A stretch of DNA of 64,000 nt from Salinicola acroporae (GTDB lineage: Bacteria > Pseudomonadota > Gammaproteobacteria > Pseudomonadales > Halomonadaceae). The position numbers and the translations under genes are program-made. Positions 62,888-64,000 of this stretch are shown one piece after another. The notes under the pieces were generated by a model. It saw only the letters and a program-made list of their open reading frames with translations. It did not search any database and was not told the DNA's origin. The stretch covers positions 62,001 to 126,000 of the forward strand of contig NZ_PZJW01000004.1 in NCBI RefSeq assembly GCF_003206615.1, given 5' to 3'. The stretch's first letter is position 1; the number at the start of each line of letters is the position of its first letter.

Positions 62888-64000
62888 ATGAACAAGACGA
62901 CTCCCCCGGCAACGCGGCAGAAAGGGACCCTAAGGTCGATGCCTGCTCAACTGCTGGCTGACGTGCCGCTGCCGGCGGCGGCGATACTCGAGGCGCCGCT
63001 GGCCCACAACCTGGTATGGATGCAGCGCTTCGCCGACGACCACGGTGCCAAGCTTGCTCCTCACGGCAAGACCACCATGGCACCCAAGCTGTTTCAGCGT
63101 CAGCTCGAGGCGGGGGCCTGGGGCATTACCCTGGCCACGGCGGTGCAGACGGTCGCGGCGCATGCCCATGGCATAGCGCGGGTATTGATGGTCAATCAAC
63201 TGGTCGGTCGGCCGAACATGGCGCTGGTGGCGGATGCCATCGAGGCGGGGCTGGAGTACTACTGCGTGGTCGACGGCGCGGACAACGTTCGCGACCTGGG
63301 GGCATTCTTCGCCGCCAGGAACCTGACACTGAATGTATTGGTCGAGCTGGGTATCGACGGCGGCCGCTGTGGTTGCCGTACTGCCTCGCAGGTCGACGCG
63401 CTGGTGGCGGCGATCGCCGCCGAGCCGGCGCTGGCGCTGGTCGGCATCGAGGGTTACGAGGGCATGATCGGTGGCGACGACGAGATTGCCGCGGTACGCG
63501 CCTACGGCGAGCGGCTGGTCGATACCGTCAAGACGCTGCGCGCCAGTGGCGCACTCCAGCGCGAGGCGCCGATCGTCACGGCCTCCGGCTCCAAGTGGTT
63601 CGATCTGATCGCCGAAGCGTTCGACAAGGCGGAGCTGCGCGAGCACTACACGCCAGTGCTCAGACCGGGCTGTTACGTGGTTCACGATCACAAGCTCTAT
63701 GCCGGTGCGATGGATGCGATCAAGGCCCGTGATCCGGCGCTCGAGGGTGAGTTGAAGCCGGCGCTGGAAGTGTTCGCCCATGTCCAGTCGCTACCTGAGC
63801 CGGGCCTGGCGATCATCGCCTTGGGCAAGCGCGATATCGGTCACGAGCCGGATCTGCCGTTGCCGCTCCGTCTCTATCGCCGGCACGACGATGACACCTC
63901 GGCGCCCGTCGACGTCCGCTCGTGGCGAACGACGAAGATCATGGATCAGCATGTCTTTCTCGAGATTCCCGACGAAGCCGAGATCGCGGTTGGCGATGTC
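62888..64000 (+). CDS. D-serine deaminase-like PLP enzyme (amino acid deaminase), copy 2, C-terminus beyond the window
   Basis: 371 codons are open to the right edge. GGAG lies upstream of ATG 62888. The fold-type III barrel has the PLP lysine Lys61 in APHGKTTMAPKLF, NQLVGRPNMALVADAIEAGL, and LGIDGGRCGCRTASQ near residue 160. VTASGSKWFDL and VLRPGCYVVHDHKLY follow near residues 234-258. Related proteins deaminate D-serine or similar D-amino acids. It belongs to the same superfamily as 52607-53719 but is only distantly similar. It shares a transcript with the IclR gene. Confidence 0.9.
   Translation, partial: MNKTTPPATRQKGTLRSMPAQLLADVPLPAAAILEAPLAHNLVWMQRFADDHGAKLAPHGKTTMAPKLFQRQLEAGAWGITLATAVQTVAAHAHGIARVLMVNQLVGRPNMALVADAIEAGLEYYCVVDGADNVRDLGAFFAARNLTLNVLVELGIDGGRCGCRTASQVDALVAAIAAEPALALVGIEGYEGMIGGDDEIAAVRAYGERLVDTVKTLRASGALQREAPIVTASGSKWFDLIAEAFDKAELREHYTPVLRPGCYVVHDHKLYAGAMDAIKARDPALEGELKPALEVFAHVQSLPEPGLAIIALGKRDIGHEPDLPLPLRLYRRHDDDTSAPVDVRSWRTTKIMDQHVFLEIPDEAEIAVGDV

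Noticed and set aside
1-64000. Prophage, insertion sequence, CRISPR array, tRNA or rRNA
   Set aside because: No transposase, integrase, phage structural gene, regular spacer-repeat array, cloverleaf or rRNA-like stretch was seen on either strand.

Overview
The window is GC-rich bacterial chromosome. The gshB-yqgE-ruvX block, an spu/puu polyamine locus, the many TRAP, ABC and SSS transporters and the purine-ureide and hydroxyproline genes suggest a heterotrophic gammaproteobacterium, probably close to Halomonadaceae (Halomonas, Salinicola or similar). That placement is inferred from gene content only. I saw no rRNA, tRNA, phage, transposase or CRISPR.

Layout. 1-1.7 kb: the start of a GntP-type permease, then a glutamate-synthase-like gene broken by a frameshift and a large internal deletion. 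1.8-4 kb: a prolyl-oligopeptidase-family peptidase. 4-7.8 kb: a minus-strand TRAP transporter operon (P, Q, M) ending in an amidohydrolase, with a palindrome over its likely -10 box. 8.2-10.4 kb: the housekeeping block gshB-yqgE-ruvX. 10.4-27.5 kb: a large polyamine locus. It holds puuR, puuC, a truncated spuC-type aminotransferase, puuA, a divergent puuD, a long minus-strand run (puuB2-potG-potH-potI-potF2-puuA2-potF1-puuB1), then puuP and a nitrilase-family amidase. Putrescine and spermidine would be imported, gamma-glutamylated, oxidised and hydrolysed to GABA; the direct transaminase route looks lost. 27.6-30.8 kb: a LuxR-type regulator, pyrB and a stress-type SDR.

31-49 kb: a purine-ureide catabolic region (IclR regulator, uraD, uraH, 8-oxoguanine deaminase, GntR regulator, allantoin/hydantoin racemase, allantoinase, polar amino acid-type ABC transporter, RpiR regulator, allE, NCS1 permease, allA). 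A hydroxyproline module (D-hydroxyproline dehydrogenase-like oxidase, GntR, lhpC-type deaminase, 4-hydroxyproline epimerase) sits inside it. A recurring palindrome TTGTATACAA, often preceded by a T run, lies about 20-55 bp upstream of several of these genes and looks like a local regulon operator.

48.8-64 kb: what looks like an N-acyl-D-amino acid / D-amino acid scavenging region. It has a GntR regulator with a divergent operon (DUF3311, SSS symporter, M20 deacylase, D-threonine aldolase/D-serine dehydratase-type PLP enzyme, RidA). An opposing RpiR - D-aminoacylase - RidA - SSS operon follows, then an amino acid ABC transporter, and an IclR regulator followed by a second D-serine-deaminase-like PLP enzyme that runs off the right edge. 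The two RidA copies are near-identical in protein but inverted. Two operator-like palindromes spaced exactly 20 bp apart separate the ABC operon from its IclR regulator.

Three related intergenic palindromic elements occur at 28.46, 30.78 and 32.93 kb; their paired arms show compensatory changes.
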